Positions 54,888 to 64,000 of a stretch of 64,000 nucleotides of DNA are shown here, in pieces. The stretch is from Gari tellinella. Taxonomy: Eukaryota > Mollusca > Bivalvia > Cardiida > Psammobiidae. The stretch is from assembly GCA_922989275.2 (NCBI GenBank), contig OV277871.1:58983848-59047847 (forward strand). The letters are read 5' to 3'. The position numbers and the translations under genes were made by a program. The notes below the pieces were generated by a model that was given only the letters and a program-made list of their open reading frames with translations, was not told the DNA's origin and searched no databases. Every line of letters starts with the position of its first letter. Position 1 is the first letter of the stretch.

Positions 54888-55455
54888 CAGTGGGTAATAC
54901 GCTATTCCTACCCATTTACGCGTTAATCTATGCGTAAGAAACGCATAGTGAACGGTTAACGAACGCTTAACGAACGCTTAACGCCCAACGATCTTAACCC
55001 GTTTAAACGCATTAATAAACGATTATACCAGAGATGTTGCGATTGGTGCTTCAGTTATCCGTTTCACGCGGAGATTTCGGATCTTATCGACAGGCACTGA
55101 CCACCCGCCTGTAACCAATCAATTAGAACAAGCACTGATCACCCGCCTAAAAATGCCGCTCAGATATCGGGGGATTAACAGTGTATTGCAAATTAAAAAT
55201 AGCAATGTTATCGGCGATACCACCTAATGTTCTGTAATACACATGTCATAAAGCTGGATGTGTAAACCGCTGAAGCTAAGGGGTCCGTCGACTAAGTGAT
55301 GACCCTTTCATCCGGGCTCTTTTAAACGCGTAAATAAACGCGTAAAGAAACGGCTAGGAAAGGCGTTTAACGAAACGGATAATAAACGCATAGTGAACGG
55401 TTAACGAACGCGTAAGAAACGCGAAGAGTGGGTAGGAATAGCGTATTTACCACTG
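54888..55455. mobile_element. family M: 568-bp GC-richer element with 27-bp terminal repeats
   Basis: CAGTGGGTAATACGCTATTC start and GAATAGCGTATTTACCACTG end; the inverted repeat continues through CTACCCA / TGGGTAG. TAT lies on both sides. Inside, ACGCATAGTGAACGGTTAAC occurs near both ends in the same (direct) orientation, with many CGTTTAACG/AACGCGTAA words. Single copy in the window, no ORF of note. Distinct base composition from its surroundings. Confidence 0.78.
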
Positions 55456-56088
55456 TATGTTGGCTGCTATTGCAATCCTTAGATAATGATCTGAACGGAG
55501 TAGCCTACGTTTCAAATGAGGAAAACAAAAATAATTGTAAATTGCTGTAACCCAAGGCAGTTTATTATTTCCTGCTTATAGCTCTCATGTTCCAAAACAC
55601 GTGCCATTGTCCACTTCAGTTTAAAACAATCAAACTACTGTTAAACAGTCACTGAAGTACTACTATGCTTTAAACAAGTTCTGACAGCATAATGCAACAT
55701 GAAACTAAAGCATAGATTCTGTTCGTTTAGTTTTACCTTAGGATTTAGTTTTGATACTTTCTTTGATAACTTGTTAAAGCAGACCTGAATCTAGCTGCCA
55801 TTTGTTACGATATAAAAAATAGGTTGTATACACGTAAAGTGAAACTGTTTAAATAGTGCAGTAATAAAGTACATGCGAACATGTAATAATGAGGCGTATC
55901 TAGGGAGTAAAGGATTAAAAGGTCACATTTCATTTTTTGTTTCTTTTGATGTAATTGCCGCCTTAAACAACCTTGCCATTACTTAATCAGATTTGTTTGG
56001 TTTACATGCATACACACTCGTGACTCATTCTTACATTTCTAAATATTTAATTTAGTAATAAATTTATTTATATGTCGTAAATTTGCTA
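55456..56088. other. mostly anonymous DNA
   Basis: A few family F-like words (TTGTTAAAGCAGACCTG, AGCTGCCATTTGTTACG at about 55770-55815) but no intact element. Confidence 0.45.
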
Positions 56089-56387
56089 TAGTGCTCCCTC
56101 CCTATAACGGCCCTCCAAACAACGACACCCTCCTTATAACGGCCCTAAACAAGACAATTGCGTCTAACGTTTTTACTGCTACACTATCAACTACTTAAAG
56201 TTGTCATCTGCTGTTACTTCTCAAAGTTATATAATTTCTAAGTAGACATTTTACGCGTCGTCTGATCTTGAGTCAAGCTTTTTGCAAATGTAATCCAAGT
56301 CATAATGTTCCCCCTATAATAACTCCCTCCGAACAACACACACAATCTGTGTTTCCATTGGGTGTCGTTGTAGAGGTGGAGTACTGT
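56089..56387. mobile_element. MITE family D copy
   Basis: TAGTGCTCCCTCCCTATAAC start, GTCGTTGTAGAGGTGGAGTA end, TA flanks. Only the right half of the hairpin (GCGTCGTCTGATCTTGAGTC) remains. Confidence 0.75.
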
Positions 56388-56944
56388 AGTTACTCCCTCT
56401 GCACTTTGAGTTATAGCTAGGCTGGTTCAGTTTAGGTTCAAATCAGAGTTAGAGTACTTCAGCGTTGAATCATAATCCAAGACGCTGTGCGCTCATCTGA
56501 ATGTTTCTTTCAATCATAATTTCATAACAGCGCTGATCTGATGTTAAATTCGCAAAAAAAGCAGATGCCAATTGTTTAAAGCAGATGACATTATGAAAGC
56601 CAATGTGGTTAAATATCATCATATTTAATATAATAGCATCTTCCAAATAAAACACTGGACATGTTCCCAAAATTTCAGTTTGAGCGAGTAAATCACAAAT
56701 ATGAGACTTAAAGGTTTTAAAAGTAAAATTTAAATGTATGATATACTGTTTCTTGTTCAGACCCATCTTTTCTCGGTGATATATTTATCTATACTGTTTG
56801 CAAAAGACGGTCAGGTTAAAAGTTCAGCTGAGCTTAAGATACCGGACAAATGTTCTCATGAATAAATTGAAATCTAATCATATACATGTATATGCATGTA
56901 ACAGGCTGTCTGTGTTTCTGTATGTACATGTATGTATGTCTTTG

Positions 56945-57078
56945 TATCTATTTCTCTCTCTCTCAATCTCCGATCCTCTCTCTCTATCTCTCTCAGTCTC
57001 TCTTTATCTCTCTATCCATCTCTCTCTGTCAGTCTCTCTTTCCTATCTCTATCTCTTCCATTGCATGTATCGCTCTTC

Positions 57079-57126
<48 letters not shown>

Positions 57127-57190
57127 CTCTTTATCTATATCTTCTTTGTTTCCCTTTCTGTCTCTTTTTGTCGGCTTTCTCTCTTTCTAT
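56945..57190. repeat. (CT)n-rich microsatellite
   Basis: CTCTCTCTCAATCTC...with a pure CT run around 57085-57124. Long serine/leucine-rich open frames across it are artefacts of the repeat. Confidence 0.92.
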
Positions 57191-57199
57191 CCGATTTTG

Positions 57200-57800
57200 T
57201 AATATGTATACATGCACATGTATGACAATTCATGTCTCTTTGTCTCTTTGGTCTTTCTGTCAATCAATATCTTTATCTGAATTTGATTTGAATTTTCAAG
57301 GTTTACAGTTTGAAAGTTACAGTACATTTACAGTTGAAAGTTGAATTCCGCGTAAGCCGGTGCTAGGGGGCGTGAGCACTGTTGCATATTTCAGTATTGC
57401 TCATGAACAGACTCAATTAAACCGAGTCTGCAATTTTCAGTATTTGCTTTGTTTTCTGTGCTTTCTAAGGATCTCCCCTTATTGAGATTGCTATGCCTCA
57501 AATGTTTCATTCCGTAATAGCATGCGCGTAGGGCGTGTATTGCATCAGCAACTGCGTAAGTAACTCATAGAAACTCTTTTGAATACATGTACATGTACAA
57601 CCGTTTTTAAATACTGCTTTGATGAGTAATTAACATTTTTCTCCAATAAACGTATTTTTAAAGCGTGAACCTTTTCCCTTGTAAGCATGCATTGGGGCGA
57701 CACTTATAACTGATGATGTTGTAAGACTGTTTCGCTTGATTGATATTTAGGTTGCGATTAGGGAGATGCAATAGGAACTTTAAAAAGATAAATCTTGTTC
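57200..57800. other. mostly anonymous DNA
   Basis: No coding signal; one family A-like word (CTCCAATAAACGTATTTTTA, about 57640). Confidence 0.45.
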
Positions 57801-57807
57801 AGCTCCA

Positions 57808-58042
57808 TTAAGCCATTCCCTGCCATGACGCCATCCGCTTTTAACAATCGTCGTCTGCTTTGATTTCTCAAATAAATATTAAGGTATTTTGATATTACAG
57901 ATACATTGTACATTGTATAAAATTGAATGTCAAATAGTATGAATCCTGATCAGACGCCGCGTTACGCGGCGTCTGATCAGGATTCATACTGTTTGCTACA
58001 TGCAATAACCATTGTACTCGGGGTAAGGCAGTGAAAGGGTAA
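57808..58042. mobile_element. MITE family B copy with perfect hairpin
   Basis: TTAAGCCATTCCCTGCC start, GGGGTAAGGCAGTGAAAGGG end. The hairpin arm GAATCCTGATCAGACGCCGC is matched exactly by its partner, with a GTTAC centre. TCGTCGTCTGC subterminal. Confidence 0.83.
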
Positions 58043-58115
58043 AGAAATCTTGTAATCTTGACTTTGATTTTTGTGTAGGCAACCAACTGTAACACCATCT
58101 AAATAATACATTTCC

Positions 58116-58129
58116 GGGGGGGGGGGGGG
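58116..58129. repeat. G14 homopolymer
   Basis: Fourteen consecutive G on the plus strand, prone to sequencing length error. Confidence 0.95.
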
Positions 58130-58404
58130 TATCATTGTCATTCTAAATGAAACTAAATGCAAACGCCATTGGACCTGAATTAAAATTCAGAAAGTAACAC
58201 ATTTTTGTAAATGTATACATGTTGTTTTTTTAAACTTGCAAATAGTTTGTAGATCTAACCTGATCCAGAACGCAGAGTGACTGCAAACAGTTTGTTATGG
58301 AATTTATTTTTAGCACAAACGCGTGTATTGGGAAAAAATAACGTTTTCATAATGGAATATGCATTTAAGTAGCAGTAAAAGTAGGCATTCAATGCATTTA
58401 TACA

Positions 58405-58590
58405 TGTAAGATAGAAGACGCTATTCTTTCCAAATAAACACGTTTATGCTTGAAATAGTTTAATCAAACATATAGATGGATCCTGATCAACCGTCCGGTA
58501 AATAAATTGTGAGAAATTTGAAAACAGTTTCAAAATTGTATTGCTACGCGTTAACGTTTCTTTTGCTTTTAAACTTAGTGCATAAAGAAT
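58405..58590 (+). repeat. decayed MITE family A copy
   Basis: AGACGCTATTCTTTCCAAAT, AAACACGTTTATGCTTG and ACGCGTTAACGTTTCTTTTG remain. The core is reduced to GGATCCTGATCAACCGTCCG. A similar but weaker remnant lies just before it at about 58150-58350. Confidence 0.5.
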
Positions 58591-58919
58591 ATGAGCGAGA
58601 GATTTGACACACGTGATGCAACATAGTGGCGTTCGGTTAACGTGTTTGGCTAAAACAAGTTTTTCAAATGCCTAAAGTTTGGAGTCCATTCAGACTCCAA
58701 ACCGTGTGCAAATCAGATAGAAAAACGATATTTAAAACTATTTACAAACAAGCGGTCAGTTTCTACACTGTTATACATTGCGCATGGGTTACGTTTCGTT
58801 TAATCCCTTTTACTATCAGAACAGAACAGAACAGAACAGAGACACCTTTTATTTCCTTTCCCGGTTACACTTTGTTACAACAAGGCTCTATAAAGCCCAG
58901 TATTTACATTTTGTCAATA

Positions 58920-59115
58920 ACGCATTACACCGCGTTTGCAAATAGTTTGGATCGTGATCAGATGCCGCGTAACGTAGCGTCTGATCAGGATCCAAACTGT
59001 TTGACACTCGTTTTGAAAATTAATTCAGTCATACTGCCTTATTTTTGTAACTTTGAAACGACATTGCAGACAACAAAATTGAAGCTGACGACAATGAAAC
59101 GCCGAAAGGGTAAAA
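58920..59115. mobile_element. MITE family B copy
   Basis: TTTGGATCGTGATCAGATGCC hairpin with complement, GACACTCGTTTTGAAAA, GCTGACGACAATG and GAAAGGGTAAA end. Left terminus eroded. An (AGAAC)n-like run precedes it at 58817. Confidence 0.7.
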
Positions 59116-59242
59116 CTCTCACGAAAAATATGGCAGTGAGAGAGTTAAACGGGAAAGAGTAGTACGTCTACGCCGCTGTACTGTAACAAATAAATTCTGA
59201 CCATCGGTCAGATAGATTTATACATATAGAAATAAAACAATC

Positions 59243-59498
59243 TTAACCCTAATAGAGTACTGATGACGACTTATCTTAAATTTGCAAACAGTTTGAACCC
59301 AGATAAGACGCCGCGCCGCGCGGCGTCTTATCTGGGTTCAATCTGTGTGTCACTCCGTCTTTATGTTGGCTCTGACAAAATTTATTATATGTAATGTTGG
59401 ACAAATAAGAGCCAGCAGGCGGCAATTTTAAGAACAGAACAGAACAGCTCTGTTCTGACAATTTTAAGCAGACGATATTGCAGGAGTAAAATAGTTAA
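59243..59498. mobile_element. MITE family B copy
   Basis: TTAACCCTAATAG start and ATAGTTAA end. Hairpin GAACCCAGATAAGACGCCGC with exact partner around GCCGCGCGGC. The arm change GATAAG is matched by CTTATC, a paired substitution. Confidence 0.78.
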
Positions 59499-59999
59499 AC
59501 TTAAAAAGAATATACTTACTTGTTTTGATATTTAAATCCTTTTTACCATATTCCTCTTTCGTTTTGTGTTTATATTCGAACTATTCTTCCGATATTAGTA
59601 TAATGTTATATCAGTATTTATTTCCCGATGAGCGCGTGTGACCGCCACCACTCGCGTGTTACAGAGTGTAATAACTTGGGATATTCTCTACTGAACCATT
59701 AACTATACCACTTAACATCGCCCTAGCTGTTCTGAAGAAGGTTCGATGGCTTTCGAGTATATTTCCATTAAATCACTTTCGCCACACCGCACGCCTAGTG
59801 CAGATTGTGCATCGCAAATAAAGGGAGATAATTATCTGTTCCTGTCATCAATCCAGCATCGCTACACCGTGTAAGGTTAAGTAATGAGTGTCGCCAGCCC
59901 GGTCGTGTCAGACCATCCGGTGTTTGAATGTTATCGGTTACTATCTGTAATAAACAAACAATAGTTGATATAAGTTTAGCTCGCATGAATAAAGCTTCT
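59499..59999. other. no feature seen
   Basis: Anonymous sequence with somewhat higher GC (59630-59930). No exon, tRNA or repeat recognised. Confidence 0.45.
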
Positions 60000-60250
60000 T
60001 AACTCATTAACCCCTGAAACTATGCTGAACAATTCCTATTTCAAAATAAGTCAAGTCAATTTTCGACTATTTAAGATTGATTTTATTAATATATTTCAAA
60101 ATGACAAACAGTGTAGGCCCTGATCAGAGGGCTCCATAAGGAGCCCTCTGAATAGGGTCTACACTGTTTGCATAGGACAAGTGCAATCCTCACAGGAACA
60201 GTGTTTGTAAATGACGAGTATACTTGCCGCTAGGGTTGAATGTCTTAACA
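60000..60250. mobile_element. MITE family E copy
   Basis: TTAACTCATTAACCCCTG start, GCTAGGGTTGAATGTCTTAA end. Hairpin GGCCCTGATCAGAGGGCTCC / complement with one mismatch (CTGAATAGG). Confidence 0.75.
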
Positions 60251-60439
60251 TTCAATAAACATTATTTTTCTCCGTTTAAACGAAACTAAACGCCGTTAGG
60301 CGTAGTAATACAGTGATTCGTATATTGTTATATTATATGCACAGTGTGCCATACGATTTATATTGCACTGTATTTTTTGCACTTTTGTGTGATGAAATGT
60401 AAATTGTTGATATTTTTATTTTCACAGATGAAGCATTTG

Positions 60440-60530
60440 TTTAAGGTGAAGATTAAACAACGTGGAGCCTGATCAGACGCCGAGTAAATCAGTGTCTGAT
60501 CGGGCAACACACTATTTTCCATCGACATAA
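60440..60530. repeat. MITE hairpin core fragment
   Basis: GTGGAGCCTGATCAGACGCC, GAGTAAATCAGTGTCTGATC, GGGCAACACACTATTTTCC. Family A type core without intact ends. Confidence 0.5.
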
Positions 60531-60534
60531 TTCC

Positions 60535-61156
60535 CTTCGACAATAAACACCAGCCAGCCGGCACATCAGAGAGCAGAAATGACTGAAACACCATTTAAAC
60601 GCCAAATATAATCGTCTAAAGCTATGCATAAAATGCCGTCAGCTTAATTTAAACGCTTGAACGCTACTAGTTTCGTATAAACACGTCCGTTGCCAAATTC
60701 CAACAGTGAAAAGTACATTTCTGTTATACAAACAATGTAGATACAGATCAGATGGATTCATCAAATGCCCTCTGATGTGTCTCAACGATGTTTTTCATAT
60801 TGTACTACATTGACAAAAACAATCTCAATAGTCTAAAGTTGACTACACTAAATTGGGTACTTGAATTATCCATTTGAAACTTCTATGAACCGTTTATGTC
60901 TATATTTATAGAAATACAAATTAACATGTACCAGAAAATCAATTTCCTGAAAAAATGGAAATATTGATTTTCACTTTTGTTTAATCTGAAAACCAAACAG
61001 ATTCGAGTATGACGAGACTTAATCGGAGACTAAAATAGCTCCAAACTATTAGCAATAGTCATTTTCCACTGACAAAGGGTTACCGCCAATCAAAATATTA
61101 CATCAACATGCTATTAATATAAACAATATTCAAATATACCTGTATACACCCAACTA
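60535..61156. other. mostly anonymous DNA
   Basis: A decayed family E relative (GATACAGATCAGATGG..CATCAAATGCCCTCTGATG) lies at about 60735-60800; otherwise nothing is recognised. Confidence 0.45.
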
Positions 61157-61402
61157 CAGTGGAGAATCTGTTATTCTTTCCCAATAAACGCGTTTACGCT
61201 AAAACTATTATTTGTAGTGCAAACAGTTTGGAGCCAGATCAGACGCCGGGTAACCCGGCGTCTGATCAGGCTCCAAACTGTTTGCCACCAAGATAAACAA
61301 GAATTATCAGAATTGTCCAAAAGTTGTTCTTTTCTACGTTTTAGTGCTTTGCGTTTGCGTACGTTTGCGTTTAAACGGGAAAGAATAACAGATTCTCCAC
61401 TG
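61157..61402 (+). mobile_element. MITE family A, young 246-bp subtype
   Basis: TA-flanked, 246 bp, and nearly the same as 48837-49082 including the GGGTAACCCGG centre, so the two are probably sister copies. Confidence 0.9.
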
Positions 61403-61489
61403 TATATTGCATCACCATATCAATACGAAAATCCGATATCCCAATAGACGGAATGTTTCTAAACCCTTTTGTCTGCTGATTACGACCTA

Positions 61490-61723
61490 CAGACGATAAG
61501 GCGTTATTACTTCCCTTTTAAATGCAAACGAAACGCAAAGAATTTAAATGTAGGAAATAACATTTTGAATTATCTAATGATTTATTTGTATCTGAGTGGC
61601 AAACAGTTTGGAGCCTGATTCAGACGCCGGGTAACCCGGCGTCTGATCTGGCTCCAAACTGATTGCATTGAAAATAACAGTTTTAGCGTTTATTGGGAAA
61701 GATTAACGTCTTCTTCTCTACTG
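61490..61723 (-). mobile_element. MITE family A copy
   Basis: CAGACGATAAGGCG start and TTCTCTACTG end, TA on the left and TT on the right. Hairpin centre is GGGTAACCCGG with a one-base insertion in the left arm. Confidence 0.8.
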
Positions 61724-61804
61724 TTGCAAAAAAAAACATTTTCTGCTAACAATCGCCTAAAAGCAACCAGGCTTTTACATCACCATATTATTAATATAAA
61801 CATA

Positions 61805-62049
61805 CAGTGGAGAAAACGTTATTCTTTCCCAAAACGCGTTTACGCCAAAACTATAATTTCCAGTGCAAACAGTTTGGACCTTGATCAGATACCGGATGAC
61901 CCGGCGTCTGATCAGGCTCCAAACTGTTTGCCACTCAGATAAAAAAGAGAAGTCAGAATTGTGAAAAAGTTGTCCTTTTCTATACTTTAGTATTTTGCGT
62001 TTGCGTTTCGTTTGCGTTTAAACGGGAAAGAATAACTTATTCTCCACTG
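61805..62049 (+). mobile_element. MITE family A copy
   Basis: TA-flanked, CAGTGGAGAAAACG start and TTCTCCACTG end. One hairpin arm is mutated (ATCAGATACCGG). Confidence 0.87.
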
Positions 62050-62108
62050 TAATACTAATATATATTATATATACATATAAAGTCAACTACCGGTATATTG
62101 CATCACCC

Positions 62109-62360
62109 TTAACCCTTTCCCTCATGTAAGCGCCTTTTAGCGAATATTATTTATTCCTCCGCTGAAGAAAATAGTTCCAATTTATTCAGTCATGAATATA
62201 TATTATAGGGAATATTTTCTTTGTTCTAGCACATAATAGCTAAAAGCAGGTTGAAATTAAAGCAGAATGCGCCTTAATGCGCATTCTGCTTTACTTTCAA
62301 CCTGCTTTAAGTAGTCACCTATCTTCAATACTAGAAATAGGCTATCAGGTAAAGGGTTAA
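62109..62360. mobile_element. MITE family G, TTAA-flanked (reference copy)
   Basis: TTAACCCTTTCCCTCATG start and ATCAGGTAAAGGGTTAA end. Left side has GCGCCTTTTAGCG and TTCCTCCGCTGAAG. The hairpin is TAAAAGCAGGTTGAAATTAA..GCAGAATGCGCC and its complement, followed by AGTAGTCACCT. The stem is the family F type, but the ends are of the TTAACCC (piggyBac-like) class. Confidence 0.83.
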
Positions 62361-62397
62361 AATACGAAAACTTGATATCCTTGAAGACTGAATGTTT

Positions 62398-62607
62398 CTG
62401 AACTCATTCGCCAATGAAACTTAATGGACAAGTCCCACTTCCAATTGAGTCTCGTCCATGTTTAAATATGTATGGTTGATTTAAACAATATATTGCAAAT
62501 TGACAAACAGTGCAGACCCTGATCAGAGGGCTCCTGCATAGGACAAATGTATTCTTCACAAGTGCATGATTTGTTAATGACGAGTATACTCGTCTCTAGG
62601 GTTGAAT
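62398..62607. mobile_element. MITE family E copy, right hairpin arm deleted
   Basis: GAACTCATTCGCCAATGAAAC start, GCAGACCCTGATCAGAGGGC, then CTCCTGCATAGGACAAATG and CTCTAGGGTTGAAT. Confidence 0.65.
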
Positions 62608-62646
62608 CTGTAAATTAACCCTTATCGATGGAGACTTAAAATAGTA

Positions 62647-63004
62647 CAGCGCTCCCTCTCTACAACGACACCAAATGGGAGACATTGATTGTGTTTGTTG
62701 TTCGGAGGGAGTCGTTAAAGGGAGGAAAAATTAAGTCTTGACTTACATTTGCAAACAGCTTCAATCCAAATCATTTGCCGCGTGACATCTGGATTCAAGC
62801 TGTTTGTCACTCGTTATTATATCTATTCTATTAAAGTATCCACTTATATGATACTTTGAGAAAAACAGCAGACGACAAATTTAAGCAGACGACATTGTAG
62901 CCGTGAATAGGTTGGACATAATTGTCCTGTTTAGGGAACTGCAGCAAGGTTCATTGTAAGGAGGGAGTCGTTGTTGGGAGGGCCGTTGTAGAGAGGGAAT
63001 GATG
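62647..63004. mobile_element. MITE family D copy
   Basis: CAGCGCTCCCTCTCTACAAC start and GTTGTAGAGAGGGAATGATG end. Hairpin centre deleted (CAAATCATTTGCCGCGTGAC), GCAGACGACAAATTTAAGC subterminal. Confidence 0.78.
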
Positions 63005-63270
63005 TACATGTATTATTTGTGTCATCAGATCTGGATCAAAACTGACTTACACACGTCTGAACAATTCTTCAAATATTACAAATTATTAAATTGAATAAGT
63101 TCGCAGACGGCAATTTCAAAGCAGAGGGTACAAGGGCCAATACTGGGAAATTGATCTAAAGGCTGTTCCTGTTAAAACTAAATCGACTGAAACCTTCCTG
63201 TTTCATTCAATCACATGCTGTGAAATTTTATACAATAAATATGTGTCTGTTTGTTTCAATTGAAGGATCC

Positions 63271-63500
63271 TTAACCCTTTTAGCGATAGATTTATCGAAT
63301 GGATTTTACTTCATCACCGCCATTATTATTGTCGTTTGCTTCGATAGTGTTGTCTGCAACATCGTTTCAAATTCAAATTGTTGTAATATAAAAAGTAGTA
63401 TATAACTGATGTTATTTCGAAACGAGTGTCAAACATTTGGATACTGATCAAGATCCAAACTGTTTGCAACTTTTGGCGTCATTGACAGCGAAGGAGTTAA
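63271..63500. mobile_element. MITE family B copy, core nearly deleted
   Basis: TTAACCCTTTTAGCG start and GAAGGAGTTAA end, TTGTCGTTTGC. The hairpin is reduced to GGATACTGATCAAGATCC. Confidence 0.72.
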
Positions 63501-63612
63501 AATTACCCGTCACAGTTGATAAACAAACCATCTACCTAATGTCAATCATTCATATTTTATATCTTTATGGCAACTCGAGTGTTTGCATAAAATATATGTA
63601 CAGTCGAGTATA

Positions 63613-63859
63613 CAGTGAAGAAAACGTTATCTTTTCCCGTTTAAACGCAAACGAAACGCAAACACAAAGCACTTAAACGTAGAATAGTTACACTTTTTGA
63701 CAAACATGAAAAGTCATGTTTATTCTAGTGCCAAACAGTTTGGAGCCTGATCAGACGCCGGGTTACCCGGCGTCTGATCTGGCTCCAAAATGTTTGCAAA
63801 AGAAATAATAGTTTGAGCGTAAACGCATTCATTGGGAAAGAATAACGTTTTCCCCAGTG
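63613..63859 (-). mobile_element. MITE family A copy
   Basis: TA on the left, CAGTGAAGAAAACG start, TTCCCCAGTG-like right end, perfect CCGGGTTACCCGG hairpin. Confidence 0.85.
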
Positions 63860-63868
63860 AAGTTATCT

Positions 63869-63915
63869 AATAATAATAATAATAATAACGACTTTATTTC
63901 ATGTGGATTACATAT
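63869..63915. repeat. (TAA)n microsatellite with shared tail
   Basis: TAATAATAATAATAATAATAA followed by CGACTTTATTTCATGTGG, parallel to 46459-46510. Confidence 0.8.
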
Positions 63916-63944
63916 TTGGTATAGAACAAACAAACCAATTTTCA

Positions 63945-64000
63945 ATATGGTCCACAAATATCTCCAACTCGTTTCAATCGAACTTACCCGTATTTCAAAA
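63945..64000. repeat. MITE family I copy, cut by the window end
   Basis: AACTCGTTTCAATCGAACTT then ACCCGTATTTCAAAA matches the left half of family I. Confidence 0.5.

Noticed and set aside
56886..57344. Long open frames rich in Ser and Leu
   Set aside because: They translate the (CT)n microsatellite.

Overview
The window looks like intron-rich, AT-rich animal nuclear DNA, most likely from a bivalve mollusc. The reasons are one spliced animal-type transporter gene, a TRIM/NHL-like propeller fragment of the kind multiplied in bivalves, tRNA-headed SINE-like repeats, very frequent acatgtac words and an extreme load of short palindromic transposons. A dreissenid or other heterodont bivalve is my guess only; the sequence alone does not prove it. 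There is no sign of bacterial organisation.

Only one convincing intact gene is present. It is an SLC16 (monocarboxylate-transporter-like) gene on the minus strand from about 41.1 kb down to 26.23 kb. Six exons join in frame into a 620-residue, 12-helix-type protein. All five introns are phase 1, and each splits a glycine codon after its first base. A second coding relic at 8.39-9.25 kb (minus strand) is a beta-propeller fragment with an in-frame stop, and a MITE sits at its 3' end. Most of the rest is repeats or anonymous DNA.

The repeats fall into families that I name A to N here. A, D, F and I have CAGT-type ends flanked by TA (Tc1/mariner-like). B, C and G start TTAACCC and end GGGTTAA (piggyBac-like, TTAA target); E is similar. 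H, J, K, L, M and N are other short elements. Families A to E all carry the same kind of long central hairpin (CAAACAG, a family-specific stretch, GATCAGACGCC or GATCAGAGGGC, and the exact complement), although their ends differ. Families F and G share a second, different hairpin core (TTAAAGCA...TGCTTTAA). Arms differ between families but stay paired within each element. This modular hairpin-core arrangement is the most unusual system in the window.

Three other points stand out. (1) A good type I hammerhead ribozyme lies on the minus strand at 52.19-52.23 kb. (2) A 3,013-bp insertion with 471-bp direct terminal repeats (one mismatch) and a 4-bp ACCT duplication splits a SINE at 17.6-20.6 kb. 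(3) Several nested insertions can be dated relative to each other, because an empty site exists in another copy or arm: B in J, D in B, G in L.

Layout: 0-8 kb, repeats of families F, C, I, B, D, E, A and J; 8.1-9.25 kb, propeller relic plus MITE; 9.8-10.6 kb, SINE and family L; 11-17 kb, mostly anonymous sequence with scattered repeats; 17.4-20.8 kb, the split SINE and LTR-like insertion; 21-26 kb, dense MITEs; 26.2-41.1 kb, the SLC16 gene with repeat-filled introns; 41-64 kb, gene-free repeat-rich DNA including the ribozyme, two purine/pyrimidine microsatellites, a 568-bp GC-richer element and many recent family A copies. Repeat edges without a clear terminal repeat are approximate.
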